Part shown: in pieces, positions 33,555 through 42,631 of the stretch
Layout of the letters: each line of letters begins with the position of its first letter
Numbering within the stretch: position 1 is the first letter of the stretch
Source: Microbacterium hydrothermale
GTDB taxonomy: Bacteria > Actinomycetota > Actinomycetes > Actinomycetales > Microbacteriaceae
Length of the DNA stretch: 64,000 bases
Reading direction: 5' to 3'
NCBI RefSeq assembly: GCF_004854025.1
Contig: NZ_STGM01000003.1
Location: 1-64,000, forward strand
Made by a program: the position numbers and the translations under genes
The notes under the pieces: model-generated
Databases searched by the model: none
Seen by the model: only the letters and a program-made list of their open reading frames with translations
What the model was told of the DNA's origin: nothing

Positions 33555-34375
33555 GGGCGCGCGTCCTCCACGAGGGAGCCCTGCGTGCGCCCCTCGGCGT
33601 CCACGACGACCGTGCCGGTCGCCGTCTGCTTCAGGTGGAGGGCGCGCTTGCCCTTGACCGCGCCGATGAAGCTCGCCACGAAGTCGCTCGCGGGGTTCTC
33701 CACGATCTCGCTCGGCGTGCCGACCTGGGCGATCTTGGCGCCCTTCTCCAAGATCACGACCTGGTCGCCGAGCAGGAACGCCTCGTCGATGTCGTGCGTG
33801 ACGAACACGATGGTCTTGCCGATCTCGCTCTGCAGGCGCAGCAGCTCCTGCTGCAGTTCGTCGCGCACGATCGGGTCGACCGCGCCGAACGGCTCGTCCA
33901 TCAGCAGGATGTTCGGGTCGGCGGCGAGACCGCGGGCGACGCCGACGCGCTGCTGCTGGCCGCCCGAGAGCTGGCTCGGGTAGCGGTCTGCCATTGCGGT
34001 GTCGAGGCCGACGGTCTTCATGAGCTCGAGGGCGCGCGTGCGCGCCGTCTTGCGGTTCTGCCCCTGCAGGACGGGAACGGTCGCGATGTTGTCGGCCACC
34101 GTGAAGTGCGGCAGGAGTCCGGAGTTCTGCATCACGTAGCCGATGCTGCGCCGCAGCTGCACGGCGGGCTTGCCGCCGATGTCGTCGCCGTCGATCGAGA
34201 TCGTGCCCGACGAGGGCTCGACCATGCGGTTGATCATGCGGAGGAGGGTGGTCTTGCCGCATCCGGACGACCCGACGAACACCGTCGTCTTGCGCGAGGG
34301 GATGACGAGGTGGAAATCGTCGACGGCCCGGGTGCCGTCGGGGAAGACCTTGGAGACGGCCGAGAACTCGATCAT
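33551..34375 (-). CDS. OpuB-type ABC transporter ATPase
   Basis: This 274-residue ATPase energises compatible-solute uptake. Motifs: Walker A GSSGCGKTT, Q loop YVMQNSGLLPH, signature LSGGQQQRVGVARGLAADP, Walker B LLMDEPFGAVDP, switch His FVTHDIDEA. The C-terminal CBS pair found in some homologues (ionic-strength sensors) is absent, so the protein is short. ATG 34375 is the start that matches the family. First gene of the operon; osmotic regulation is likely but no site is visible. Confidence 0.93.
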   Translation of the reverse strand: MIEFSAVSKVFPDGTRAVDDFHLVIPSRKTTVFVGSSGCGKTTLLRMINRMVEPSSGTISIDGDDIGGKPAVQLRRSIGYVMQNSGLLPHFTVADNIATVPVLQGQNRKTARTRALELMKTVGLDTAMADRYPSQLSGGQQQRVGVARGLAADPNILLMDEPFGAVDPIVRDELQQELLRLQSEIGKTIVFVTHDIDEAFLLGDQVVILEKGAKIAQVGTPSEIVENPASDFVASFIGAVKGKRALHLKQTATGTVVVDAEGRTQGSLVEDARP

Positions 34376-34388
34376 ACGAATCGCCGCC

Positions 34389-34691
34389 TCAGTCGGAGAC
34401 CACGACCTTGCGGTCGAAGGCCACGTAGCCGGCGAAGTCCTTTCCGACCCGCTCGACCGCGCCGTCGCGCAGGTCGGGGTACGACCAGGCGCCGTCCGTG
34501 AGCTCCGCACCGTCGAGGGAGACGTTCCAGTACTGCGCGGCACCCTTCCACGGGCAGGTGTAGGCCGTGGGGCTCTTCTGCAGGGCCCCCTCGCGCACCG
34601 CCTGCGGCGGGAAGTACCAGTTGCCCTCGATCGAGGCCAGGTCGTCGCGGTCGGCTTCGGCGATCACGACGCCGTCGAGCACTGCCTTCAT
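34389..34691 (-). CDS. DUF427 family protein
   Basis: This 100-residue cytosolic protein has DUF427 hallmarks: AVLDGVVIAEAD, NWYFPPQAV, YTCPWKGAAQYWNV, WSYPDL and FAGYVAFDRK. The fold is a small beta-barrel; the function of the family is not established. It lies 13 nt upstream of the OpuB ATPase on the same strand, so it may be co-transcribed, though a functional link is not known. Confidence 0.88.
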   Translation of the reverse strand: MKAVLDGVVIAEADRDDLASIEGNWYFPPQAVREGALQKSPTAYTCPWKGAAQYWNVSLDGAELTDGAWSYPDLRDGAVERVGKDFAGYVAFDRKVVVSD

Positions 34692-34864
34692 GGGAAACCC
34701 CCTTCGTGGAACCCCGCGGGCACGGCACCCAGCGGTGGCGCTCCACCTCGGTCGAGGCTAGCGATCGCGAGGCGCCGCGGAACGAAGATTGCCCCGTGTG
34801 TCGACCTGGGCTATGGTGCCGCGGCTGCCGGGGCCCGCGACGGCGACGGTGGCCGTGCCGCGCC

Positions 34865-35017
34865 CCGGTGGCTTCGACAAGCTCAGCCACCTCCGCCGCA
34901 TCCGAGGTTCCTGAACTTGTCGAAAGGACCGGGAGCGCACGACTACCGGTGGCGTCGACAGGCTCAGCCACCTCCGCCGCATCCGAGGTCCCTGAGCTCG
35001 TCGAAGGGACCGGGAGC
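34865..35017. repeat. Two copies of a palindromic intergenic element
   Basis: Two 72-bp copies (34865-34936 and 34946-35017), 81 bp apart. Each has a left arm like TTCGACAAGCTCAG and a right arm like CTGAACTTGTCGAA around CCACCTCCGCCGCATCCGAG. This kind of CTGAGCTTGTCGAA palindrome is common as a dispersed repeat in actinobacterial genomes. It fills most of the 336-bp gap between the DUF427 gene and ispE, and may also act as the ispE terminator. Confidence 0.8.
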
Positions 35018-35027
35018 CGCGGAGCCC

Positions 35028-35960
35028 TCAGACGACGCGCGCCCCGGGCACGGGACCGTGGACGTGGAGGGCGACGAGCCCCGCCGCGCTCAGCGTCACC
35101 TGCAGATCGATCGCCGACGCCTCGTCGGCGGCGAGGAAGGCCAGAGTCGGGCCGGATCCTGAGACGATCCCGGCCAGCGCTCCGGAGCTCTCGCCCCGTT
35201 CGAGCACGCGGGCGAGATCCGGGCGCAGGTGCAGCGCGGGTGCCTGCAGGTCGTTGCGGAGCGCGGGGGCCAGCATCTCGGCATCCCCCTGTCGGAGCGC
35301 GTGGAGCACCGCGGGGTCGACCCCCGGCACCCGCGGAGCCGGACCGATGTCGACGGCGTGCCGCTCGCGGTGGGCGTCGAGCTCGCCGTAGACCACGGGC
35401 GTCGACATGCCGACCTCGTTCGGCACCAGCACCCAGTCGAAGCGCCCGCGCGCCAGCGCCGGACTGAGCTCGTCTCCGCGACCGGTGCCCACCGCCGTTC
35501 CGCCGAGGAGGGCGAAGGGCACGTCGGCGCCGAGCTGCGCGGCCAGGTGCGCGAGCTCGGACGTCGGCGTTCCGAGTCCCCACAGCGCATCGCACGCCAC
35601 GAGCGCGGCGGCGGCGTCGGCGGAGCCCCCGCCCATGCCTCCCGCCACCGGTACGGACTTACGGATCGCAAGATGCGCTCCGCGGTCGACGCCGGCCGTG
35701 CGCGCGAGCAGACGGGCTGCTCTGACGGCCAGGTTGCGGTCATCGGTGGGCACGCCCTCGATGTCGACCGGTCCCTTCGCCGTCACCGACAGGGTGATGT
35801 CGTCGGACGGCGTCGCCACCATCTCCTCGTACAGCGAGACGGCCTGGAACGCCGTGGCCAGCTCGTGGTACCCGTCGGCCTGGACGTCGCCGACCTCGAG
35901 GAAGACGTTGATCTTCCCGGGCGCGCGCACGCGCACGGACGCGGGCGTCGCGAGGCTCAT
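35028..35960 (-). CDS. ispE: 4-diphosphocytidyl-2-C-methyl-D-erythritol kinase
   Basis: This 310-residue GHMP kinase phosphorylates CDP-ME in the non-mevalonate isoprenoid pathway. Motifs: [14 protein letters not shown], the ATP-binding glycine loop [18 protein letters not shown], and the C-terminal [14 protein letters not shown] 35960 is the start; no strong ribosome site is visible. It is normally directly behind rsmA; here a 3-kb Stealth/phosphodiesterase insert separates the two. Confidence 0.95.
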   Translation of the reverse strand: MSLATPASVRVRAPGKINVFLEVGDVQADGYHELATAFQAVSLYEEMVATPSDDITLSVTAKGPVDIEGVPTDDRNLAVRAARLLARTAGVDRGAHLAIRKSVPVAGGMGGGSADAAAALVACDALWGLGTPTSELAHLAAQLGADVPFALLGGTAVGTGRGDELSPALARGRFDWVLVPNEVGMSTPVVYGELDAHRERHAVDIGPAPRVPGVDPAVLHALRQGDAEMLAPALRNDLQAPALHLRPDLARVLERGESSGALAGIVSGSGPTLAFLAADEASAIDLQVTLSAAGLVALHVHGPVPGARVV

Positions 35961-36201
35961 CGACGGCCCCGTCCGCTCGTGCGCCGACCCGCCCCGCCGT
36001 GTGCGAAACTGGAACGTCGGCCCGCTTCCCGCCGTCGCTCGTACGGCGGTTCGGGAAAGACCGGGCCGGAGCGAGCGATGAAAGTCACTCTTCGACAGTA
36101 GCGCTCCGCTCCCCGCCGTTCGGCGCCGCCGCCGAAACGTCTTCGTAACCCCGGAACCCTACGGTGTCCGGAACCCGTCACCTATCCCCCGAGGAGGCAG
36201 T

Positions 36202-37782
36202 ATGCGCCCGATGGTCCCCCTGTCGATCGACACCGACCCCTGGCGCGCGCTGCTCTCCCGCTCCGATATCCGGATGCACGACGGCATCCTGCACGTGGTC
36301 GACGACCACTCGACGCCCTCGATCGCCGAGAGCGACGACCTGCTGACCGCGGCATCCGCCATCGAGGAAGCGGGCGTCCGCGTGCTCCTGGTGCGCGACG
36401 CCAACCGCCGTCCCAAGCTCGTCGTCGACACCGCCGACGCGGAGGCCGCGCTCACCGCGCTGCGCGACCCCGAACTGGGGCCGTTCTACCTCAAGGCGCG
36501 CGGCGAAGACCCCGTGCCCGCGCACAGCGTGCACCCGTCGACCGGTTCGGTGCAGGCGTACGCGGTCTTCCGTCCGCGCACCTCGACCGAGGGCTCGTAC
36601 CGCTACGGCGCCGCGCTCGCGCCGCGCCTCGAGCTCTGGCGGTTCGGCGAGAAGACCATCGAGGCCCCGCGGCCCAGCGCCCTCACCCGCCGCCGCTTCG
36701 CCGCGGCCGACCTCGACCTCGTCGAGATCGAGCGCTACGGCCGTCGCTGGACGACCGTGTCGGGCATGTTCGACCCGCACCCCAACGAGTTCACCGCCGA
36801 GGTCGACATGGTGTTCTCGTGGGTCGACGGCTCCTCGAGCGAGTTCCAGCGGCAGCGCGCCGCCCGCATGAAGGGCTACGTCGTCGGCGACGGCGACGAC
36901 AACGCCGCCCGCTACCGCCAGGTCGACGAGCTGCGCTACGCCCTGCGCAGCGTCCACATGTACGCGCCGTGGGTGCGCCGCATCTTCATCGCGACCGACT
37001 CCCCCACGCCCGAGTGGCTCGCCGACCACCCGAAGGTGACGATCGTGCGCAGCGAAGAGTTCTTCGCCGACCCCTCGGTGCTGCCCACGCACAACTCGCA
37101 CGCCGTCGAGGCGCAGCTGCACCGCATCCCGGGCCTGGCCGAGCACTTCCTCTACAGCAACGACGACATGTTCTTCGGCCGCCCCGTGACCCCCGAGCTC
37201 TTCTTCAGCGGCGGCGGGGTCAGCCGGTTCGTCGAGAGCGGCGTCCGCATCGGCAGCGGCCCCGCGCACGTCGAGCGCTCGGGCCACGACAACGGCCTCC
37301 GCGTGAACCGCGCCCTGCTGAAGGAGCGCTTCGGTCGAGTCATCACCCTCGACCTCGAGCACTGCGCGACCCCGCTTCGCCGCTCCGTCGCGTTCGAGCT
37401 CGAGCGCGAGTTCGCCGACGACTACGCGCGCACCGCGGCGAGCCGATTCCGCTCGGCGACCGACATCTCGGTGACCAACAGCCTTTACCACTACTACGCG
37501 CTGGCCACCGGTCGCGCGATCGTTACCACCGAGCCCCGCACCCGCTACGTGCAGACGACGCAGCTCGACTCGCTGCGCACCATGGAGCGCCTGGTCTCGC
37601 GCCGCGACACCGACATGTTCTGCCTCAACGACGGCAGCGTCCCCGAGATCCCCGAGGAAGTGCGCGTTCCCGCCCTGCGCGCGTGCCTCGAGCGGTACTT
37701 CCCGGTCGCCGCGCCGTGGGAGAAGCCGGCGGTCAGCGCAGGATCGGCAGCGGCGTCGTCGGCGGCGACACCCGTCCGCTGA
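36202..37782 (+). CDS. Stealth-family glycan phosphotransferase
   Basis: This 526-residue protein carries the Stealth conserved regions in order: CR1 [15 protein letters not shown] (from Asp202), CR2 [20 protein letters not shown] with RIFIATD, CR3 [17 protein letters not shown] with [11 protein letters not shown], then a CR4-like C terminus. Known members (bacterial capsule hexose-1-phosphate transferases, animal GlcNAc-phosphotransferase) link sugar phosphates. It probably modifies a cell-wall polymer. GGAGG lies 4-5 nt before ATG 36202. Its last 50 bp overlap the convergent phosphodiesterase gene. Confidence 0.9.
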   Translation: MRPMVPLSIDTDPWRALLSRSDIRMHDGILHVVDDHSTPSIAESDDLLTAASAIEEAGVRVLLVRDANRRPKLVVDTADAEAALTALRDPELGPFYLKARGEDPVPAHSVHPSTGSVQAYAVFRPRTSTEGSYRYGAALAPRLELWRFGEKTIEAPRPSALTRRRFAAADLDLVEIERYGRRWTTVSGMFDPHPNEFTAEVDMVFSWVDGSSSEFQRQRAARMKGYVVGDGDDNAARYRQVDELRYALRSVHMYAPWVRRIFIATDSPTPEWLADHPKVTIVRSEEFFADPSVLPTHNSHAVEAQLHRIPGLAEHFLYSNDDMFFGRPVTPELFFSGGGVSRFVESGVRIGSGPAHVERSGHDNGLRVNRALLKERFGRVITLDLEHCATPLRRSVAFELEREFADDYARTAASRFRSATDISVTNSLYHYYALATGRAIVTTEPRTRYVQTTQLDSLRTMERLVSRRDTDMFCLNDGSVPEIPEEVRVPALRACLERYFPVAAPWEKPAVSAGSAAASSAATPVR

Positions 37783-38671
37783 GCTCGCGCGACGCGGGGA
37801 CGGCGATCCCCGCCTCGTGCAGGCGACGCTGCGACTCCTCGGCGTCGACGTACTGCAGCGCGGCGCTCGCCGCGAGGGGAACCACGGAGTGGACGACGGT
37901 CTCGTCGTACACGTGCACGAGGTTGAACCCCTGCGCGGCATCCTGAGGGCGCGTCCCGCCCACGGGGACCATGAGGTCCTGCGTGTAGCAGGTGGCCGAG
38001 GCCACCGACACGGGGATGCCGCCGAACGTCGCGAAGGTCGAGTAGTGCAGGTGCCCGGCGAGGATCGCGCGCACGTCGGTGCCGCGCAGCACCTGCGCGA
38101 GGCTGCGCTGGTCGCGCAGCTCGACCGAGGCGGCGAGGTCGAGGACGCTCGGCACCGGCGGGTGGTGCATCGCGAGGATGGTGCCCAGCGGCGCCGGGGT
38201 GGAGAGCACCTCGGCCAACCAGCGCAGCTGCGCCGGGGTGACCTCGCCGTGGTGGGCTCCCGGAACCGAGGTGTCGAGGGTGACGATGCGCAGTCCGTCG
38301 AACTCGTCGACGCGGTCGACCGGGGCGGTCGGCTCCGTCGCGTCGTCACCGGGCAGCAGCCGCGAGCGGAAGGCCGCACGGTCGTCGTGGTTGCCCATGA
38401 CCCAGACCACGCGCGTGGCGAGTCGCTGCGCGAGCGGCTCGACGAGGGCGCGCACGCGGTCGTACGCGTCGGTCTCGCCGAAGTCGGCGAGGTCGCCCGT
38501 GAAGACGAGGGCGTTCGGACGGATGCCGGAGGCCTCGATCGACGCGACGGCCCGGGCGAGGTAGGCCTCGGAGTCGACGTCGTCGTACAGCGGCGCACCG
38601 CCGGCACGGAGGTGGGTGTCGCTCAGGTGCAGCAGCACCCGCTCGGCACGGGGGTACTCGGCGTAACGCAT
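37733..38671 (-). CDS. Metallophosphatase, class III cyclic-nucleotide phosphodiesterase-like
   Basis: This 312-residue calcineurin-like phosphoesterase has all five metal motifs: [26 protein letters not shown] and GHLHYS. The pattern is that of CpdA/GpdQ-type enzymes acting on cAMP or phosphodiesters; the actual substrate is unknown. AGAGGA lies 6 nt before ATG 38671. It converges on the Stealth gene with a 50-bp overlap of coding ends. Confidence 0.9.
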   Translation of the reverse strand: MRYAEYPRAERVLLHLSDTHLRAGGAPLYDDVDSEAYLARAVASIEASGIRPNALVFTGDLADFGETDAYDRVRALVEPLAQRLATRVVWVMGNHDDRAAFRSRLLPGDDATEPTAPVDRVDEFDGLRIVTLDTSVPGAHHGEVTPAQLRWLAEVLSTPAPLGTILAMHHPPVPSVLDLAASVELRDQRSLAQVLRGTDVRAILAGHLHYSTFATFGGIPVSVASATCYTQDLMVPVGGTRPQDAAQGFNLVHVYDETVVHSVVPLAASAALQYVDAEESQRRLHEAGIAVPASRELSGRVSPPTTPLPILR

Positions 38672-38809
38672 CTCGTTCCTCTCGGGCCGTCGGGTACGAC
38701 CTCGTCACCGGCGTGATGCTCCCGGTTGGCTCGAAATGTTACCGGCATGTTTCAGGAACGCACGATGAACACGACGAGAATTCGCCCGCCCCGACACGGC
38801 GATCAGCGC

Positions 38810-38905
38810 GAGTCGCCAAGAACTGTCGCTCGAGCGCAGCCCGAAGCGACAGTTCTTGGCGACTCACGCGAACGGGCAGCGACTCACGCGAACGGGCGGC
38901 GACTC
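38810..38905. repeat. Perfect 21-bp inverted repeat plus 20-bp direct repeats
   Basis: Arms 38810-38830 and 38845-38865 (beginning GAGTCGCCAAGAACTGTCGC) are exact complements around a 14-nt loop. Next come two 20-bp copies of a GACTCACGCGAACGGGC-type unit (38861-38880, 38881-38900) and a partial third. A second member of the family lies at 62478-62533. It sits between rsmA and the phosphodiesterase gene and may work as a terminator. Confidence 0.85.
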
Positions 38906-38934
38906 GCGTGGGCGGTGGGCGGGACGCGCGAGGG

Positions 38935-39774
38935 TCAGGATGCCGCGACGCGGGCGTAGTCGTCGACGGTGAGCTGTTCGCCGCGAAGGGTGGGGTCGAC
39001 GCCCGCCGCCTCCAGGCGCGCGGACGCCTCCGCCGCCGTGCCGCCCAGGACGCCGGCGAGCGCCTGCCGCAGCATCTTGCGACGCTGCTGGAACGCGGCA
39101 TCCACGATCTCGAACGTGCGGAGCCGGTGCTCCTCGGTGCCGCGCGGCTCGGCGTCGCGGTCGAAGCCGACCAGCACGCTGTCGACGTTCGGAACGGGCC
39201 AGAACACCTGGCGCGAGACGGTTCCGGCCAGGCGCCACGGCCCGTACCAGGCGGCCTTCACGCTCGGGGCGCCGTAGATCTTCGACCCGGGAGGGGCGGC
39301 GAGCCGCTCCCCCACCTCGGCCTGCACCATGACGACGCCGCGGTGCAAGGACGGGAAGGTCTCGAGGAAGTGCAGCAGCACGGGAACCGAGACGTTGTAC
39401 GGGAGGTTCGCGACGAGCACCTCGGGCGCGCCGGGGAGCTCGGTGACGCGCAACGCGTCGGCGTCGATGACCGTGAGGCGATCGGCGGGAACGCCGTGGG
39501 CCGCGACGGTCGACGGAAGCCGCTCGGCGAGGCGGTGGTCGATCTCGACCGCGACCATCGAGGCGCCGGTCTCGAGGATCGCCAGGGTGAGGGATCCGAG
39601 CCCCGGCCCGATCTCGACGACCCGGTCGGATGCCGTGACCCGGGCCGCGTGCACGATCTTGCGGACGGTGTTGGCGTCGACGACGAAGTTCTGCCCGAGC
39701 TTCTTCGTCGGGGTCACGTCGAGGTCGGCGGCGAGCCGACGGATCTCGGCGGCACCGAGGAGGGAAACGGGCAT
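38935..39774 (-). CDS. rsmA: 16S rRNA dimethyladenosine transferase RsmA (KsgA)
   Basis: This 279-residue enzyme dimethylates A1518/A1519 of 16S rRNA. Motifs: [13 protein letters not shown] motif [15 protein letters not shown], the catalytic [15 protein letters not shown], and [15 protein letters not shown] 39774 is chosen because the protein starts there. TACAGT (39786-39781) lies 6 nt upstream with no good ribosome site, so it is probably leaderless. The long open frame upstream runs through the divergent transporter and is not coding. Confidence 0.95.
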   Translation of the reverse strand: MPVSLLGAAEIRRLAADLDVTPTKKLGQNFVVDANTVRKIVHAARVTASDRVVEIGPGLGSLTLAILETGASMVAVEIDHRLAERLPSTVAAHGVPADRLTVIDADALRVTELPGAPEVLVANLPYNVSVPVLLHFLETFPSLHRGVVMVQAEVGERLAAPPGSKIYGAPSVKAAWYGPWRLAGTVSRQVFWPVPNVDSVLVGFDRDAEPRGTEEHRLRTFEIVDAAFQQRRKMLRQALAGVLGGTAAEASARLEAAGVDPTLRGEQLTVDDYARVAAS

Positions 39775-39840
39775 TGTTCCACTGTAGTCAGGGCTCCGCC
39801 AGAACCCTTGCTGCGAGCACGCCGGGAGTAGCGTGGACAG
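39775..39840. promoter_or_regulatory. Divergent leaderless promoters for rsmA and the sugar porter
   Basis: Minus strand: TACAGT then 6 nt then the rsmA ATG. Plus strand: TAGCGT (39829-39834) then 6 nt (GGACAG) then GTG 39841. Neither start has a properly spaced ribosome site. The whole gap is 66 bp. Confidence 0.5.
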
Positions 39841-41301
39841 GTGAGTCAAACGCAGTCCATCCCCGCAAACGCCTTCACCCTGCGAAGCCCCTACGGGCGC
39901 CGCGCCATCGGCCTCTCGGTCGCGGCCGCGGTGGGCGGCTTCCTCTTCGGATTCGACTCCTCCGTGATCAACGGCGCGGTCGACGCGGTCGACGGCAACT
40001 TCGAGCTGGGGCAGGTCCTCACCGGGTTCGTCGTCGCCGTCGCCCTGCTGGGCTGCGCGGTGGGAGCCATCATCGCGGGCGCCCTCTCGGACCGCTGGGG
40101 CCGCCTGAAGGTCATGCTGCTCGGCGCGGTGCTCTTCTTCGTGTCGTCGATCGGTGCGGCGCTCACTTTCAGCGTGCCCGACCTGATCCTGTGGCGCGTG
40201 CTGAGCGGACTGGGCATCGGCATCGCCTCGGTGGTCGCTCCCGCCTACATCGCCGAGGTCGCCCCCCGCCAGATCCGCGGTTCGCTCGCGTCGCTCCAGC
40301 AGCTCGCGATCACGCTCGGCATCTTCGGCGCCCTGCTCTCCGACGCGCTCCTGGCGAACTCCGCCGGCGGGGCCGCGAACCAGTTCTGGCTCGGCCTGGA
40401 GGCCTGGCGCTGGATGTTCCTCGTGGGCGTGATCCCCGCCGCCGTCTACGGCATCCTGTCGTTCACCGTTCCCGAATCGCCGCGCTATCTGCTCGCGAAG
40501 GGCAAGCGCGACGAGGCGAAGGCGATCTTCGCGCGTCTGGTGCCGCCCGCGGATCTCGACAAGACGATGAACGAGCTGTCGAACACCATCGAGGCCGACC
40601 GCAAGAACAAGAACGTGTCGCTGCGCGGGCCCGTGCTGGGTCTGCAGGGGATCGTGTGGACCGGCATCCTGCTGTCGATGTTCCAGCAGTTCGTCGGCAT
40701 CAACGTGATCTTCTACTACTCCACGACCCTCTGGAAGGCCGTCGGCTTCGACGAGAGCAACTCGCTGCTGATCTCGGTCATCACCTCGGTCACGAACGTG
40801 GTCGTCACCTTCGTCGCGATCTTCCTGGTCGACCGGGTGGGCCGCAAGCCCATCCTCATCACCGGCTCGCTGCTGATGACCCTCTCGCTCGGCGCGATGG
40901 CGCTGTCGTTCGCGTTCGCCACGGGTTCGGGCCAGGACGTCTCGCTCCCCGCGCCGTGGGGCTCGGTCGCGCTCGTCGCCGCGAACGTGTTCGTGGTCGG
41001 CTTCGGCGCCTCGTGGGGCCCGCTGGTGTGGGTGCTGCTCGGCGAGATCTTCCCGAGCCGCATCCGCGGCAAGGCCCTCGGCGTGGCCGCGGGAGCGCAG
41101 TGGATCGCGAACTTCGCCATCACCGTGTCGTTCCCGGCGATGTCGAGCTGGTCGCTGCCGCTCACCTACGGCATGTACGCCCTGTTCGCCGCACTGTCGT
41201 TCTTCTACGTGCTGCTGCGCATCCCCGAGACCAAGGGCATGGAGCTCGAGCAGACCGAGACCCTGTTCGTCCGCAAGCCGAAGGACGCGGCCAAGGCCTG
41301 A
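39841..41301 (+). CDS. MFS sugar porter (sugar:H+ symporter)
   Basis: This 486-residue protein has twelve predicted helices and sugar-porter signatures: [80 protein letters not shown] and [10 protein letters not shown]. It probably imports a hexose or pentose; the sugar cannot be told. The start is GTG 39841. It is followed by two hairpins. In mycobacteria the tatD-rsmA gap holds rpfB; here it holds this transporter. Confidence 0.93.
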   Translation: MSQTQSIPANAFTLRSPYGRRAIGLSVAAAVGGFLFGFDSSVINGAVDAVDGNFELGQVLTGFVVAVALLGCAVGAIIAGALSDRWGRLKVMLLGAVLFFVSSIGAALTFSVPDLILWRVLSGLGIGIASVVAPAYIAEVAPRQIRGSLASLQQLAITLGIFGALLSDALLANSAGGAANQFWLGLEAWRWMFLVGVIPAAVYGILSFTVPESPRYLLAKGKRDEAKAIFARLVPPADLDKTMNELSNTIEADRKNKNVSLRGPVLGLQGIVWTGILLSMFQQFVGINVIFYYSTTLWKAVGFDESNSLLISVITSVTNVVVTFVAIFLVDRVGRKPILITGSLLMTLSLGAMALSFAFATGSGQDVSLPAPWGSVALVAANVFVVGFGASWGPLVWVLLGEIFPSRIRGKALGVAAGAQWIANFAITVSFPAMSSWSLPLTYGMYALFAALSFFYVLLRIPETKGMELEQTETLFVRKPKDAAKA

Positions 41302-41317
41302 TCCCGGCGGGATGCGT

Positions 41318-41343
41318 GCCGGCCGGGGCGCGTCCCGGCCGGC
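41318..41343 (+). terminator. Terminator of the sugar porter gene
   Basis: A perfect 10-bp stem, GCCGGCCGGG/CCCGGCCGGC, closes on a GCGCGT loop and begins 17 nt past the stop. Confidence 0.75.
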
Positions 41344-41362
41344 GAGGTCCCCGGATGCCGAG

Positions 41363-41390
41363 AGGCCGGCGCCCCACGGGGTGCCGGCCT
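41363..41390 (+). terminator. Second hairpin terminator
   Basis: AGGCCGGC pairs with GCCGGCCT, and CCCC with GGGG inside. TCGTCGTT follows. It is a back-up terminator behind the first. Confidence 0.7.
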
Positions 41391-41431
41391 TCGTCGTTCC
41401 CGGGGCGGGCGGGCTGGGGCGTAGCGTCAGC

Positions 41432-41615
41432 GATCCGCACAACCTCCGCGGCATCCGGGGGCCCACGGCTGAAGATGCGCGAATCACTGACGATGTGCGA
41501 ACGCCGCGGCGCCGCGGGCCGCGCGACACAGCCTCCGTGATCCGCACAACCTCAGCGGCATCCGGGGCCCCGCGGCTGAGGATGCGCGAATCACCGACGA
41601 TGCGCGAACGACGCG
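41432..41615. repeat. Tandem 107-bp-period intergenic repeat
   Basis: Two similar copies begin with GATCCGCACAACCT (41432 and 41539) and run to about 41508 and 41615. Each contains the GGCATCC word and a fold, CCTCAGC(...)GCTGAGG, clearest in the second copy. It occupies the gap between the sugar porter terminators and the 3' end of tatD. No gene is supported there. Confidence 0.8.
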
Positions 41616-41656
41616 GGCGCGCGGGGGCCGCGAACCTGCGCCGGCCGTGGGCGCGC

Positions 41657-42631
41657 TCAGTCCTCGAAGGCGCCGTAGACGCGCAGCGTGTTCGCGGCGA
41701 CCTGGGCCGCGAGCTCGTCGGCATCCGTCCCGAGCTCCGCCGCGAGGAAGCGCAGCGTCACCGGGATGAGGTACGGCGCGTTGGGGCGTCCGCGGTAGGG
41801 AACCGGGGTGAGGAAGGGGGCGTCGGTCTCGACGAGGATGCGCTCGCGCGGGGTGACCGCGAGGGCGTCACGCAGGTTCTGCGCGTTCTTGAAGGTGACG
41901 TTGCCGGCGAACGACAGGTAGTACCCGCGGTCGGCGGCGATGCGCGCCATGGCGGCGTCTCCCGAGAAGCAGTGGAACACCGTCTTCTCGGGCGCCCCCA
42001 CGCGCTCGAGCGTCTCGAGCACGGCGTCGTGTGCATCGCGGTCGTGGATCTGCATCGCGATGTCGTGCTTCTTCGCGAGGGCGATGTGCGCCTCGAACGA
42101 GCGGATCTGCGCGGGGATGCCGTCGGCCTCGGTGCGGAAGAAGTCCAGACCCGTCTCGCCGATCGCCCGCACCCGCGGCTCGGCCGCGAGTTCGTCGATC
42201 ACCGCGATCGCGGCATCCAGCTCTCCGGCCTGCTCGTAGACGGGAGCCTCGTTCGGGTGGATCGCCACGGCCGCCAGCACGCGCGGATGCGAGCGCGCCG
42301 CCCACGCCGACCACCGCGAGGAGTCGACGTCGCCGCCGGCCTGCACGACCCCGTGCACGCCCACCGCGAGAGCGCGTTCGAGCTGCTCGTCGAGGGAGAG
42401 TCCGGTCTCGCCGTCTTCGATCTCGAGGTGCGTGTGGTTGTCGTAGACGGGGATGCCGAGGGGCTCGGGCGCCGGCGGATATCTGACGTCGCGGCGACCG
42501 TCGGCGGAGCGCTCGCGCACGTACTGACTCGGGTCGCCGCCCTGGATCGTGTCTCGGGGGCGGTCGACGGGGGTCGAGCCGGCCGGGCGGGGCACCGACC
42601 CCTCACCCGGTGCGGAGGCCGCCGTGGTCAC
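41657..42631 (-). CDS. tatD: TatD-family metal-dependent DNase
   Basis: This 324-residue TIM-barrel hydrolase has the metal ligands of the family: [34 protein letters not shown] and [11 protein letters not shown] non-conserved Pro/Gly-rich N-terminal extension of about 55 residues precedes the barrel. The start is GTG 42631, overlapping the metG stop as GTGA, so it is translated together with metG. The role is probably 3'-5' exonuclease in DNA repair. Confidence 0.92.
   Translation of the reverse strand: MTTAASAPGEGSVPRPAGSTPVDRPRDTIQGGDPSQYVRERSADGRRDVRYPPAPEPLGIPVYDNHTHLEIEDGETGLSLDEQLERALAVGVHGVVQAGGDVDSSRWSAWAARSHPRVLAAVAIHPNEAPVYEQAGELDAAIAVIDELAAEPRVRAIGETGLDFFRTEADGIPAQIRSFEAHIALAKKHDIAMQIHDRDAHDAVLETLERVGAPEKTVFHCFSGDAAMARIAADRGYYLSFAGNVTFKNAQNLRDALAVTPRERILVETDAPFLTPVPYRGRPNAPYLIPVTLRFLAAELGTDADELAAQVAANTLRVYGAFED

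Noticed and set aside
32075..34760. Riboswitch or osmotic leader upstream of the OpuB operon
   Set aside because: No conserved aptamer-like sequence or sizeable leader; the genes are packed with overlaps from the DUF427 gene onward.
34692..35027. Insertion sequence remnant
   Set aside because: No transposase fragment, terminal repeats or target duplication; it is better described as two palindromic repeat copies.
38810..38865. CRISPR-like repeat
   Set aside because: Only one inverted repeat and two short direct copies without spacers, and no cas genes in the window.
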